Source: Hsuehochloa calcarea (lineage: Eukaryota; Streptophyta; Magnoliopsida; Poales; Poaceae). Taken from it: a stretch of 64,000 nt of DNA. Each line of letters begins with the position of its first letter. Position 1 is the first letter of the stretch. The notes beneath the pieces were generated by a model that saw only the letters and a program-made list of their open reading frames with translations, was not told the DNA's origin and made no database searches. The DNA lies in NCBI GenBank assembly GCA_036346395.1, contig CM070604.1:38033662-38097661 (forward strand), written 5' to 3'. A program made the position numbers and the translations under genes. Of the stretch, positions 36,043-47,732 are shown piece after piece.

Positions 36043-36717
36043 CCCCCGACTGTTTTATAGTAGAAAACATTACTATACAAGCAGTAGGCCAAGAATATGA
36101 ACTTAAGTCTCAACCATTGTTTGAAAGTTTGTCCCGATCGTTGAAAAACTGATCGTGATAATACTAGTAAACCTTTTTTGGCCGGAACCTGTGCTAGGTT
36201 TCGATTAGTTGTAAATCTGTTTTTCGTAATCAAAGTACGTACTAAGACAAATATATGGTCGGAAGAAAAAAAAGACTTTCCTTGATAAGAGAAAAAAATT
36301 ATATGAAAAAAACATATATAACGAAAGATAAGCAGTTTTATTTCTATGTAGTACTCAACGTTGGTCGGAATGAATCGCTAAGAAATGAAGATATAATGTA
36401 TATTTCGCAATACATGCTCATGCTCTAGTCCGACTGGCAGCAAGGATCGTAAGAAAAAGGACCGTCGCTAGGAAGCTCCTTCCAGTGGGCGGAATCACGT
36501 GCGAAAAAGGAGAGACTTCGACTAGGAGGTTTTCCGTGTCCCGACCAGTAGCGAAACAAGAGTAGAACAGAATCTTGAAAAAATAAAAATATGATCTTCA
36601 TAATCTTGAGCATATGAACCGCGTCAACCAGATTTGGATACCATCATATAAATAACATCACTTACTTCTTTGAGTTTAACTAATATTTATTAAATTTTAA
36701 AGGAAAATGAAATAAAA
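36043..36717. other. Non-coding spacer of gypsy E4
   Basis: AT-rich sequence between the end of the antisense gene and the end of pol. No recognisable frame or repeat. Confidence 0.5.
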
Positions 36718-39700
36718 TTAAACGAAAAACTTACGCAATTGATCAATATTCCAGGAATTGGACAAAACTCTGCCGTCGAACATAGCTAATCGTACCAAGC
36801 CTGGTCGGGTGACTTCGACCATAGTGTAAGGACCTTCCCATTTGGGAGAAAATTTATTACGATTTACTTGGCTCTGAATTTTTTTGAGAACCAGATCACC
36901 TACAGCTAGGCTGCGAGGTTGCACCTTATGACTGTGGTACCTTTGCATGGCTTGTTGATAGATTGCCGAACATACCAAGGCTTGGTTTCGTCGTTCTTCA
37001 AGGAAATTGACGTCGTCGAGCCGTCGTTCCTCCTGATCGTTTATATTAAAACAATCAGTACGAGCAGAGCCAATTTTTAATTCTAGAGAAAGCATGGCTT
37101 GAGCTCCATAAACTAAAAAGAATGGTGTTTCGCCGGTCGCACGACTGGTCGTGGTTCGAACAACCCATAAGACAGAAGGAAGTTCTTGAGCCCAAGCTCC
37201 TGATGCTTTATTAGCTGATCGAATACTCGGCGTTTGACCCCTTGCATTATGATACCATTGGCACGCTCAACTGCTCCATTACTCTGAGGATAAGCAACAG
37301 AGGCGAAATGGACTTTTATTCTAAGCTCATCGCAGAATTCCTGAAAACTGCCGCTCGAAAATTGAGTACCATTGTCTGTGATTATACGACTGGGTACACC
37401 AAATCGCGTAATCACATTTTTTGTTAGAAATCTCTTAGCAGCCTCAGTTGTAACTTTAACAACTGGTTCGGCTTCAATCCATTTTGTAAACGTGTCAATC
37501 ATGACGAAAAGAAATTCGAAGCCCCCGGGTGCTCTTAGGAATGGTCCCAGAATGTCTAGTCCCCAGGTTGCAAAAGGCCAAGGAAGAGGAATTATTTGCA
37601 AAGCTTGTGCCGGCTGATGTACCTGTCGGCTATGAAACTGACATTGTACGCACTTCGTCACGAGCTCTTTTGTATCATGAAGGGTAGTTGGCCAATAGTA
37701 TCCTTGCCTGAAGGCTTTACCGACCAATGTTCTGTAGGAATGATGTGCTCCACAGACTCCTTCATGAATTTCGGTTAGCAACTTAATGCCATCCGAGCGA
37801 GATATGCATCTCATCAACACTCCATGAGATCCTCGTTTATACAAGGTACGTTCAATTAGAGTGTATGATTTGGCTTTTCGTGCTATACGATCGGCCTCTA
37901 CATCATCTTCTGGAATTAGGTCATGCTGAAGATAATTGTAGATCGATGTCATCCAATCTCTACCCTGATCTTCACCGATATGTGGAGTATCTATGTTATC
38001 AGAATCAATGGGCATGACCTGATGTTTATCATTGATGATCTCGGAATGCTCGACCACCGAGGGTGAATCGAGTTACTCAAGAAAAACTCCAGGCGGGACG
38101 GTTGACCTCGTGGAGGCCATCCGTGCCAACTGGTCTGCTAGAAAGTTTTCCTTTCTAGGAATGTGTTGGATCTGGAAATCGAAGAAATGCTTTTCGAGTT
38201 TCCGTACTTCCGCCAGATAAGACGACATGTTGGTACTCGAGCATTGATACTCTTTCCCTACTTGATTCGCTACTAGTTGAGAATCACCTTTCACTAGTAA
38301 TTTACGAATCCCGAGCGAATGAGCTGCTCGAAGTCCTACCAGTAAACCTTCATATTTTGCCACATTGTTTGTAGCGGAAAAGTTAAACCGGATGACGTAC
38401 TTAATGTGTTCACCAGTAGGAGATATCAAGACGACTCCAACCCCCGATCCTTTAAGCATCAAAGAACCGTCAAAGCACATCGTCCAGTTATCGTGGTGCT
38501 CGTACTTTGGTTCCTGCTTAGATTCAGGGTTTGTCCATTCGGCAATGAATTCTGCTATTGCCTGAGACTTTATTGCTGTTCGTGAGATGAAATGGAGATC
38601 GAACGTTCCTAGTTCAACCGCCCATTTTGCTGTTCGTCCTGATAATTTCCTATTTCTGAGGACTTGACCAAGGGGATACCCGGAGGGTATGACCACTTTG
38701 TGGGCTTGAAAGTAGTGCCTTAGTTTCCTTGAAGCCATAAGGAGACCATAGAGCAACTTTTGTACCTGTGGGTATCTTTCCTTTGGTCCATGTAAGACTC
38801 CGCTTACGTAATATACTGGTCGTTGGACGTTTTCACGTTCTACGACTAGTACACCGCTGACAGTTTGTGGCGTTGCAGCCACGTAAATCAACAATATTTC
38901 TTCCGGTCTCGGAGAGACTAAGACCGGGGCACTCGTAAGGTACTCTTTGAGCTTTTCAAAGGTATTATTGGCATCCTTAGTCCATTCGAAACTTCCGTTC
39001 TTCCGAAGAAGATTAAAGAAAGGTAACCCTTTTTCACATAATCTGAGTATGAAACGGCTCAGCGCTGCCATACAACTAGTTAGCTTTTGGACTTCTTTCT
39101 TTGTGGTCGGAGGACACATCTGGTTGATGGCCGATATCTTCGTAGGATTTGCTTCGATATCTCTAGCCGAAACTAGAAAACTGAAAAGTTTTCCAGCGGA
39201 AACTCCGAACACACATTTCTCCGGATTTAACTTGAGGTTATGTCTTCTCAAGTTATTGAAAGTTTCTTGTAAGTCGAGGATGTGATCGCCGGCTTTGATG
39301 CTTTTTACCACTAAGTCATCAACATAGGCTTCTAGATTCCGACCTATTTGTGGGCTAAAGGTTTTCTGCATCAATCTTTGAAAAGTCGCACCAGCATTTT
39401 TGAGACCAAAGGGCATCTTAACATAACAGTAAGTGCCATATGGAGTGATGAAGAAAGTTTTATCTTCATCTTCTTTACTCATGTTAATCTGGTGGTACCC
39501 TGAATATGCATCCAAAAAACTCAATAATTCACACCCGGAGGTGGAATCTACAAGTTGATCAATGTGGAGAAGAGGAAAGTTATCCTTTGGACAAGCTTTA
39601 TTTAAATCTGTGAAGTCTATACACATTCACCATTTTCCCTTATTATTCCTAACCATTACAGGGTTGGCGAGCCATTGAGGGTGATGGACTTCACGAATAA

Positions 39701-39869
39701 ATCCTGCATTGAGGAGTTTTTCAACCTCTGACTGGATTGCCTCTTTCCGACCAGGCGCAAAGCGCCTTAACTTCTGCTTGACTGGTTTCTTGTCAGGCTG
39801 AAGAACTAGCCTGTGCTCAATCACCTCCCTGGGGACTCCGGGCATGTTGGACGCCTGCCAAGGTAACAC
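36718..39869 (-). pseudogene. Gypsy E4 pol: RT, RNase H, second (archaeal-type) RNase H, integrase
   Basis: RT begins near 39869 (KQKLRRFAPGRKEAIQSEVE) with FLDAYSGYHQINM and the catalytic YVDD near 39320. A degenerate connection/RNase H follows (about 38960-38560), then a second RNase H starting TMCFDGSLMLKGSGVGVVL near 38490, with KYEGLLVGLRAAHSLGI, KGDSQLVANQV and ADQLARMAS. Integrase has the H-H zinc finger (HHSYRTL...CVQCQ), WGLDILGPF, ITDNGTQFSS, NGAVERANG, and a GPY/F end (KWEGPYTMVEV, about 36830). Breaks: TGA at 39624-39626 just before MCIDFTDLN, TAA at 38070-38072, and a frameshift at about 37205 restoring frame only for the C terminus. The double RNase H marks the Tat lineage. Confidence 0.9.
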
Positions 39870-39908
39870 GTCTTGGTTTGCTCGGAGGAAGGAGATGAGC
39901 GATTCTTC

Positions 39909-40607
39909 CTATTTTGGGTTGAGTCCTTCTCCGACCAGTAACTTTGAGATAGATTCATTAGTATCTCCCGTCTTAACGCTTCCCGGAGGAACGCCTTTGC
40001 CGAGAAATACTTTTCTTGTCTGGTTGGACGGCTTGGGTGTCTCCCTAGGTCTGGAGCGTTTGATCTGCATTGCATTTGGGTCAGTGTTTCTTATCGAAAG
40101 TTCATCGACCAGTTCTAAAGACCTTCGATCGCATGTATAAGCCATTTTCTGATCTCCTCGAACCACGATGTCACCTCTTGGTCCTAGCATCTTTAAGATT
40201 TGATAACCGTAATGCGTGGCTATCAGAAACTGTGCTAGAGCCAGACGACCAAGAATGCCGTTATATGCAGTTGCAAAATCAACCACGTCAAACTTAACTT
40301 TTTCTGTTCGGAAGTTGTCAGTGCTTCCGAACGTAACTGGAAAGGACACTTGTCCTATCGGTTTCGCGGTAGAACCGGGAACTATGCCATGGAAGGCATA
40401 TTTTACCGATTTCACCTTGGACCTAGGAATCTGTATTTCTTCCAATGCTCCCGAAAATAAAATATTCAAAGAGCTACCACCGTCTATCAAAACTCGATTA
40501 ACCTTGCAATTATTGATAGTAGGTTCAACTATAATAGGAAACCTACCCGGTCGAGTGATGGAACGGGGTAGTCTTCTTTGGAGAAGGAGATTACCGTGTC
40601 TGACCAC
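39909..40607 (-). CDS. Gypsy E4 aspartic protease region
   Basis: A continuous 232-residue frame holds VLIDGGSSLNILF, the retropepsin-type active site with D-G-G instead of D-S/T-G, followed by FDVVDFATAYNGILGR, which includes the second hydrophobic ILGR motif typical of these proteases, and YGYQILKMLGPRGDIVVRGD. It belongs in the gag-pol precursor, between gag zinc-binding sequence and RT. The related element G1 has the same D-G-G. Translation as a separate protein is not implied. Confidence 0.8.
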   Translation of the reverse strand: MVRHGNLLLQRRLPRSITRPGRFPIIVEPTINNCKVNRVLIDGGSSLNILFSGALEEIQIPRSKVKSVKYAFHGIVPGSTAKPIGQVSFPVTFGSTDNFRTEKVKFDVVDFATAYNGILGRLALAQFLIATHYGYQILKMLGPRGDIVVRGDQKMAYTCDRRSLELVDELSIRNTDPNAMQIKRSRPRETPKPSNQTRKVFLGKGVPPGSVKTGDTNESISKLLVGEGLNPK

Positions 40608-40739
40608 CTTGAAGGCTTGATGGCGATGGAAGACTCTCCAATATTGACCTCCCGCTCCATGGCCTTCAGATGACGCCGCGAGTCGTACGACGAAGATCCC
40701 CCAAAAATCATACTGACCGTATGTTGAGGCTCTTAGTAC

Positions 40740-43021
40740 TCCATCTCTTCGTCGCCATCCTTGTCTTTCTTGAAGCTTGCTTCCCCTAATTCCTGTATTG
40801 AGGGGAGAGGGCCTTTACCTGCATAGTAATCTTCCAACTTCTTTTGCCAGGTACGACATGTGCGTAAATCATGCCCTTCCTGTTGATGAAGTGGGCACCA
40901 CTTCTTACTATTCTTGAACCCACCAGCCGATCATTTCGCCTTGTCTCGACTGGTATAGTCTTTCTTACCCTTGGTAAACTTATCTGGGACCGCCAGGACT
41001 TCATTACCGTCCGTTTTGCAGTGCTTCTTCTTCTTGAGAACTTTCTTCAGCTTCTTTTCTGGCTTCTCCGGGCCAGGTCGAGGTGTTTTATCTTTTTGAT
41101 CTATGGCTTTACTCCATTCAACCGCTTCACTGGCGGCTGTGTACCTGTCAGCCATGTCAAAAAGCTCGACGGTTGTTCGTGGAGGATTCATGGCAATATC
41201 CTCCGTAAAACGCCAATTCCTAAACCCTACTTTGAAAGCTTGAATTACCAAAGACTCTGCAACATCTGGGATTGAGTTTCGAACCTGACTAAACCTCTTG
41301 ATGTACTAACGAAGAGTTTCCTTTGTGTTTTGTCGGATCTGATGGAGGTCATCCTCCTTTCCAGGGCGGTCGTACGTGCCCTGAAAATTTACGATCAAAA
41401 GATCTAGAGTTGTTCCCAAGTATAAATTGATCTGACCGGCTGGTTGAGCAACCACGACCGGGCAGAGCCCTCCAGTACTGTAGGTAAGTAGTTGGCCATT
41501 ACGTTTTCATCACCACCCACAGCTCTGATGGCTGTGGTGTAAATCTGGAGAAATTCCAATGGGTTTTGGGACCCATTGAACCTATCCATGTTGGCCAGTC
41601 GAAACCTATTAGGCCAACGCACGACCTGGAGCCCTGGAGAGAAAACTCGACAGCCCGTGACTGACTCATGGCGCCTTCTTTGAAAAGGTGCCGGATTGTG
41701 ATCGGTCGGAGACCGGTTTCTTAAATTAGAAAGCCGGGGCTCCATTGTTCCGATCTGATCATGGGTGTCGAGATGATGCCCTTGATCACCTGCTCGGCCT
41801 AGATGATGTCGCAAATCATCAGGGCCTAGCGAATATCCTCTCGACGAGGGGAAGGCGTGGTGGTATGAAACAACCTCCTTCCTTCATGACTCGTTGGTTG
41901 AAATCGTCGAGGGGATCTCGGTACTGATTGATTCCTAACATACCTATGCTGCCCTCTGCCGAGGGAGGAATGCTGGGACGAAGTCATAGTATGACTTTGG
42001 GCTGTCCTATTGTCCCGGTACGCTTCCGTACGTTGCACGGTTTGTTGAAGAATTTCAGATACCTGTCCCATCAAATGCACAAAGCTTGGAGCTCCTGCCA
42101 GAGTAGGGTCAGTATTATTTAGAATATCCTGAATACGCTGCAGGTTTTGTACAGTTACTGAAGGTCTCGGAGGATTCATCGAGGTTGTTGGCGTTCGTAG
42201 ACCCGAACCTTCTCTTGACCTCGCTCCTGGTCCCCTCCGATCCGTCATTGCTGGTGGGGCAGAGACAGGTGTATTAACTGATGGACATCCATCAGTTCTG
42301 TCGCCGCTGATAATTGGTGTCTGATTGCCCGTGCCATTTCTATTAGTACATGGTGGCGATGTAGTGTGTGCAGGACCGTACACGCCATTGCGATCAGGGT
42401 TTCCGATCGCATTGACTTCGTGTTTCCAGCAGCGGTCCTCCAGAGAACTTCCACTGTAATTAGTGGAGAGCTGCTCATTGCTTCTACCAGAGACTTCCAC
42501 GACGGAGACCGGTCAGAGATGAGCACCTCCTGAGGTCTTCGTGGTGAACCCATCCTGATCCTGCGGGTTGCTGATCGGATGCTGAGCCTTATCATTCCCA
42601 CTCGGCCTATAACCGGTAGGAGTTTCATCGACACTGTTACCATATGTCGGTTGGCTCCTGGAATTTCCAGAAGCCGTTGGTGAGTACCTGCCAGCCATGA
42701 TTGTGTCGAGAATGTATGGTTTCTCGAATTGCTGGGCTGCGGATTTATCACCTTTTTGGCGGGTCGGAAGGACCGGGCTTGGAGGGGTTTTCGGACGTTC
42801 CGAAAGGGTCGGAGTGCCCTGCCCCTCGGGAAGCTCCACTTGCCGCAGTGGTGCATCCCCATCCATTCGCTCGTCCTCGTGGTTGCTAGCAACCTGCGAA
42901 CTGGCGGATGAGGAAGATGATGACATCCAATCTTCTTGCATGGCCTGAATGCAGGCTTTCATGTCGAGATTGAGTAGTCATCCAAGTCGAACCAGTTCTC
43001 CTCGTCCCAAGTCTCTGCCAT
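40740..43021 (-). pseudogene. Gypsy E4 gag, degenerate
   Basis: ATG at 43021 begins MAETWDEENWFDLDDYS; a frameshift follows at about 42968. The proline/serine-rich N-terminal region spans 42960-41830. The capsid core is at 41670-41410 (MDRFNGSQNPLEFLQIYTT, LEGSARSWLLNQP) and continues at 41250-41120 (VGFRNWRFTEDIAMNPPRT, VELFDMADRYTAASEAVEW). A lysine-rich part (KKLKKVLKKKKH) and WCPLHQQEGHDLRTC (about 40900) mark the nucleocapsid. At least four frame changes. Confidence 0.82.
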
Positions 43022-43101
43022 AATCGCATGAGCGATCGTGAAAGGTGAGCGAGGATTTGATGGGCGAAGAACTTCTTCAGGAGAATTGCGCCATCTTCCC
43101 C

Positions 43102-43114
43102 ACGGACGACGCCA
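43102..43114 (-). other. Primer-binding site of gypsy E4, tRNA-Asp-like
   Basis: On - TGGCGTCGTCCGT lies two bases inside the 5' LTR. It matches the G1 site TGGCGCCGTCCGT with one change. Confidence 0.65.
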
Positions 43115-43116
43115 GT

Positions 43117-43804
43117 TGTCGACGATCAAATCACCGAACTTATGAGTATATAAAAAGAAAGAGGAAAAGTGGCACATATCTCCTGTTAAGGAATGTGGCT
43201 GCTCTTTATTGATATGAACTGGCTGTTACAAAGTGTATCTGTAATCTAGACCAAAGACTAACTCCCCTAACAATGGAGCACAATGCTTGCTACGGCCTTG
43301 CGATCTACTCGACTGACTATCTTCTGAGAGTGATTCCAGTCGATGATTCTCTTCGGCCCCTCTTCTTCTCCTTCCACGGTCCTCCTTATGTAGTTGATGA
43401 AAAGTTGACAGTTGTCCCTTGGAGAGGCGTTTGTTAAGAAGTGATGCGTCTGGTTGGAGAGAGGCGTCAGTTGACAATGTATCAACTGTTGTGCGGTTAT
43501 ATGTCAATGAGTAATGTAACCGTACTCCAGTGCCGTAGCGTCGCGTGGTATGGAATATATAGCACATGTTCCATTCGTCACACGATAAAGTATATGTCTG
43601 GTCTTAAATCTAGACACCAGTTCAAAACCTTGTGAGCATTTGACTGGTCGGAGACTAGGTTCGGAACCATGTCCGACCAGGTTGGGTATTATGTAACCTC
43701 TGGATTTCTTACGACCAGTGAGGTCATAAGATTTAGGGGTTACAACCATGAAGACGTATGGTCTCTATATAATAAATAATAAATAGAGGTTTTAATCCTT
43801 GTCA
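43117..43804 (-). repeat. 5' LTR of gypsy E4
   Basis: 688 bp, TGACAAGG...CGTCGACA on -, with the primer site inside and the duplicated CCCCT outside at 43805-43809. Confidence 0.93.
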
Positions 43805-46279
43805 CCCCTCGTGTGAAATCACCCGGCATTGTCCATAACCGGTGACATGGCTATTCAAATAGTTTTTAACACTTTGCGGAGGTTGTACAACTTGATCCAG
43901 AAGAGATAATCATATTCTAATATCAGACATGACACGCTTCCGAAGGTGTGCGACTAAGTGATTATCACAATGCTTTTACAAAGCTTTGTTTTGACTTGGT
44001 TCTACTCGCTAAGGATTCGTCATTCTGGGCCCCCTCTTACGCCATAATGAACCAAAACAGAACCAAATAAAAATATTACTAATTAGTTGGCTAGGTCTAC
44101 CCCATAAATAGACTTGTGGTTGTTCGGCATGACCCAGATCAGGAGCACAAAGTTAAGTCCTTAGTGGCTACTCAGGCGAGGCAACCACATCCCAAAATCA
44201 TCCCCTTTACTGCACGATCAATCGCCTGAGTATGAAATCATTTTTGGTTCAATCCTGACCAAATGGTAGCTCTTGCCATGTCAGAACAAATTTTAATAAG
44301 AGTGGCTCCCCACATTTCCATATTTCATTAAGTCAAATTTAATCATATGGGCATGTGATCATGAATCCCATCATACAACTAAAGCATGGCTAAGCATATA
44401 AGATACCCAAGTTGGTACTAAAATATGTCCAACTAAATTTAACCCCACCTATTGTGTCCAAGGGTACATGTCATTCTCCATTATTCAAGGAGACATAAAG
44501 ACAATTAGACATTTAGCTATCCTCGAAAGCATTTATTATAAACCTAGCAATGCATGTTGATATAAAAAATATAATTTTATAAAATGGGTACAACATGATC
44601 AAAGGTCTATGACTTGCCTTCGTTGAAGTTTTGAGTGGCTTCACTCGACGGGTCGAAGAACTCTTCGAAAACGCCGGAATCTATACGTGCGAAAAGAGAA
44701 AAATAAATATAATAATTTCAAATAAAATACAAAACTTACCAAACTAGAATCAAAACAAAGGTACTGAATTTAGATGAATTTACAATTTTGAATCACTTAA
44801 ATCAGAGCTCGAATGAGGGAGAACGAGCATCCAGAAGTTGGAAATCACATAAAATGATGAAAATGGGAAAAACAGATTTTGTGGATTTATTTTTTTAAAA
44901 CGAAATCTCTTTATTGCACCATGCTGACGTCAGCAAGGGAATTAAGATTTTTAGCTGAATTATTTTCTTTAAGGAAAAGAAAGAAGTGCCACATGGCACT
45001 GACTAGTTGGCCACGTGGGCAAAAGAGAGGAGGTGGCGGCCATGTGGCAATGCCACGTCGGCTCGGGCGGCGGAGGCACAGGAACCGAAGGTTGCCGGCG
45101 AACGGAGGTGCCCCGGCGGTCGGTGAGGGTCGCAAAATGAAAAGGGTCATGCGGCGATCCTATTGCACATAGTTGTGGCGGAGGGGAGTGAGGGGATGGC
45201 CTGCGGTGAGGGAGAGAGCGGCGGCGACGTTCGGGTGAAAGCAGCGGCGGCTGCTCAACGAGTTTTCGGTGGAGATCAAGAGAGCATCATGAAGAACATG
45301 ACGAGGTGGAGCTCGAGGTGGAGACAATGGTGACAGTGAATCTTTGACGGCGGCGCAATCGCCGGTGTACAAGCTTGCTATCGACGGTGAACAAACTCCA
45401 AATCCGGCTAGCACAGTGGGAGAGAGGAGGGGAGAATGGGGGATGGATAGAGGAGGAAGAGAGACGCACAGTGACGGGGTTGGTGTGGCCAGAGGGTGGC
45501 CGGAGCAGGTGTTGGGTGTTGGAGCAGCGTGGCCGGCGCCGAGGAAGAAAGAGGAATAGGGCAACGCGGTGCTTCGGGCGCAGAGAGAGGTGGAGGAGAG
45601 GGGGACGAGGTAGAGGAAAGGGCGAAGGAGGTTCGACACATGATTTTTATAGAAGGGGGAGGAGGTGAGCGGCGCAAGGGCAGCGGGGCAGGGGCATGGG
45701 CACGGGGGCGGTGGCGGTGTGGGTGTGCGTGGCGCGTGCGGGGAAGGCGAGCTGGCGTGGGTGGTGATGTGGTGCACGACGCGAGCTGCAGCGAGGCGCG
45801 GGCAGCGATAGCGCAGAAAAGCACGGGGGCAGTGCGCTAGGGAAGAAGTTGGAAGGGCTGACAGGTGTGCCTCGCCTGTTGGTGAGAGAGAGGAGAGAGA
45901 AGGGGAGAGGTGAGCTATTGACAGGTGGGCCCCACTTGTCGGCGTGAGATAGAAAATGTTTTTTTTAATTTATTTAATTCATTTAAGAATACCAGAAATT
46001 GAAATAAATCACTAAAGCCTTTAGAAAATAGCAAATAAAGCCCAGAAATTATGAAAAAATTCACAGAAATTCCTAGAGATATTTTGGACTTAAATGAAAT
46101 ATTTTCTACTTAATCACAGAAATTCCCAGAGATATTTTGGACTTAAATAAAATAATTTCAACTTAACATTTGTAATTAAGTTTGCAAATGAATTATTTTG
46201 GCTTTAAAATAAATAAGGAAAACCCTTTTAAAATTCAAAAAATTCATAAAACTCTAGCAAAACAATTAAGGATGTTACA
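43805..46279 (-). repeat. Right piece of solo LTR E3 (LTR 5' end, promoter)
   Basis: On - the LTR starts TGTAACATCC at 46279, next to TACTC at 46280-46284, which matches TACTC at 20083-20087. An AT-rich stretch (45960-46270) is followed by a GC-rich promoter-like region (45000-45900) with a TATA box at 45651-45644. The 3' part continues at 32036. Long proline/arginine frames in the GC-rich part are not credible genes. Confidence 0.8.
45644..45651 (-). promoter_or_regulatory. TATA box of solo LTR E3
   Basis: On - TATAAAAA within CTTCTATAAAAATCATG, about 630 bp from the LTR start. The LTR could in principle fire toward the nested gypsy. Confidence 0.5.
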
Positions 46280-46776
46280 TACTCATTTCATGGGATCATA
46301 CTAGGGTCTTCGGCCAAGTCTATTGGTCAAGTTTCCCTTCCTGTTACATTTGGGTCACTAAACAATTTCAGGACGGAGAATATCTCTTTTGATGTGGTCG
46401 ATTTCAAGACGACATATAATGTTATTCTTGGTCGACCAACTCTGACATGATTCCTAATGGTGGCTCTTATTATTATCAATGTCTGCCTCACGATATTCGG
46501 TCGAGCTCCAAGCTGACCACTCTTTCTCGATCTTGTGATCCGGAATCCCTTACTAGGTTAACTCTTAACCTTAAGTAGCATGGCCATGCATTTCTGGATC
46601 CGATCACTCGAGGGGTCCAGAGATATCTCTCTCAGGTAGAGAGGGGCAAATCCCATCTTGACTGACCATGCCTCGCAGCATGCTTCATGACAAACCCGAA
46701 AACTACCTTTATAACTACCCAGTTACGGAGTAGCGTTTGATAGCCCCTAAGTAGGTCGATTCACATCTCAAGTACA
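46280..46776 (+). pseudogene. Continuation of gypsy G1 protease after the nested insertion
   Basis: After TACTC the sequence codes YSFHGI, then SLPVTFGSLNNFRTENISF and DVVDFKTTYNVILGRPTLT (46280-46450), colinear with the protease of E4 at the point where G1 stopped at 20087. Stops follow and similarity fades by about 46740, so the pol of G1 is lost. Confidence 0.8.
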
Positions 46777-47155
46777 TGCGACAATCTTAGGTCTAAGGAC
46801 AAGGCGTACACATTGTGTAGAGAGAACCATAAGTATAATTGTTATGTCTCATGTTGGGTCGGTCCAACCCCATGTTCTAAACATGTGTCCACATTATTGG
46901 TTTGACATCTCCATGTCTATGACCTGTGAAACATAGTCATCAACCGATATATGTGCTAATCCACCATTCACGTGTGTCCTCACATGAACTCCGACTAGGG
47001 ACAACTTTAGAATAACCATACAAGTAAAGAGTTTCACAAACAAGTCACATACTTGTTAATCAACACAAAGGCAATATTCAAGGAACATTTATTAAATCAT
47101 GGATACAACGAAATATCATCATCTCTATGATTGCCTTTAGGGCATATTTCCAACA
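46777..47155 (-). repeat. Copia LTR, probably solo (Angela/RIRE1-like start)
   Basis: On - it starts TGTTGGAAATATGCCCTAAA, the start typical of the Angela/BARE copia group in grasses, and ends near ..GATTGTCGCA. No internal sequence follows on either side. The flanks share GTAC (46772-46775 and 47157-47160), a near but imperfect target duplication. Confidence 0.65.
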
Positions 47156-47732
47156 TGTACACCTCCTCCCATGGCCGCACAGCCCTAGGTCGACCTCCTC
47201 ACGTACCCCTATATATATACAGTAACCGCCATAGATTAAGGTTGGGTTTTTCTTTGAGATAATTCTGCTTAGCAGCCTCGCCGCACATTCGGTTGAGGAA
47301 CCGCACATTGAGAGCTTCATCTTTATTCACAATACAATATCAGATTGCATCTTCTACTTTCTTGATTGTGTTCTCGATTCGCATGCAGGAGATAGCCTTC
47401 TCGGCGAGGTCAACCACGTTCGGCACGGTTTATAACCATTGGAGCAGTGGTGTAGTGATTGCGAGGGGTTTGATCTGTTTTGGTCGGAGCCTTCAGATCA
47501 TCAACGTCGAGTTCTCCACAATCGACTTATCAGTACCTTTCGGAAGATCGGACCACCGTTACATCGTCAGCTGTTGTAACCACTTCCAAAATGTGCGCAA
47601 TACTATTGTGCATCTATCCCAAGCCTTGGCCGGCTCCGCCGTAGCGCATAGCGCCGGCGAGTCACCGGGCAAGCGCGCGGATGAGAAATCTCGTTGTCGT
47701 ACACAGACAGGCACTGTAGCGTGGAGGTTAAA
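47156..47732 (+). repeat. Gypsy LTR fragment with TATA box
   Basis: CTATATATATACAGTAACC at about 47212 and the downstream text around 47320-47400 (CAATATCAGATTGCATCTTC, then a region ending in GCAGGAGATAGCC) parallel the sequence at 50360-50440 in the other gypsy LTR here. It looks like the 3' part of an LTR of the same broad family, diverged. No gag or pol lies next to it. Confidence 0.5.

Larger units (their letters stand above)
32037..43804 (-). mobile_element. Tat-lineage Ty3/gypsy retrotransposon E4, structurally complete (11,768 bp)
   Basis: Two 688-bp LTRs (32037-32724, 43117-43804), TSD CCCCT at 32032-32036 and 43805-43809, a primer site at 43114-43102, a polypurine tract at about 32738-32725, and gag, protease, RT, RNase H, second RNase H and integrase in order on -. 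An extra antisense gene lies between integrase and 3' LTR. By eye the LTRs differ at roughly 35 sites (about 5%), so insertion is of the order of a couple of million years old at usual grass rates (inference). Stops and frameshifts make it non-autonomous now. Confidence 0.93.

Noticed and set aside
45160..45824. Proline-rich 205-residue frame on - near 45.5 kb
   Set aside because: It lies in the GC-rich promoter part of a chromovirus LTR and spans its TATA box.
20088..46279. One very large retrotransposon bounded by TACTC
   Set aside because: The two end pieces are complementary parts of a single LTR, not two LTRs, and the interior contains separate elements with their own boundaries.
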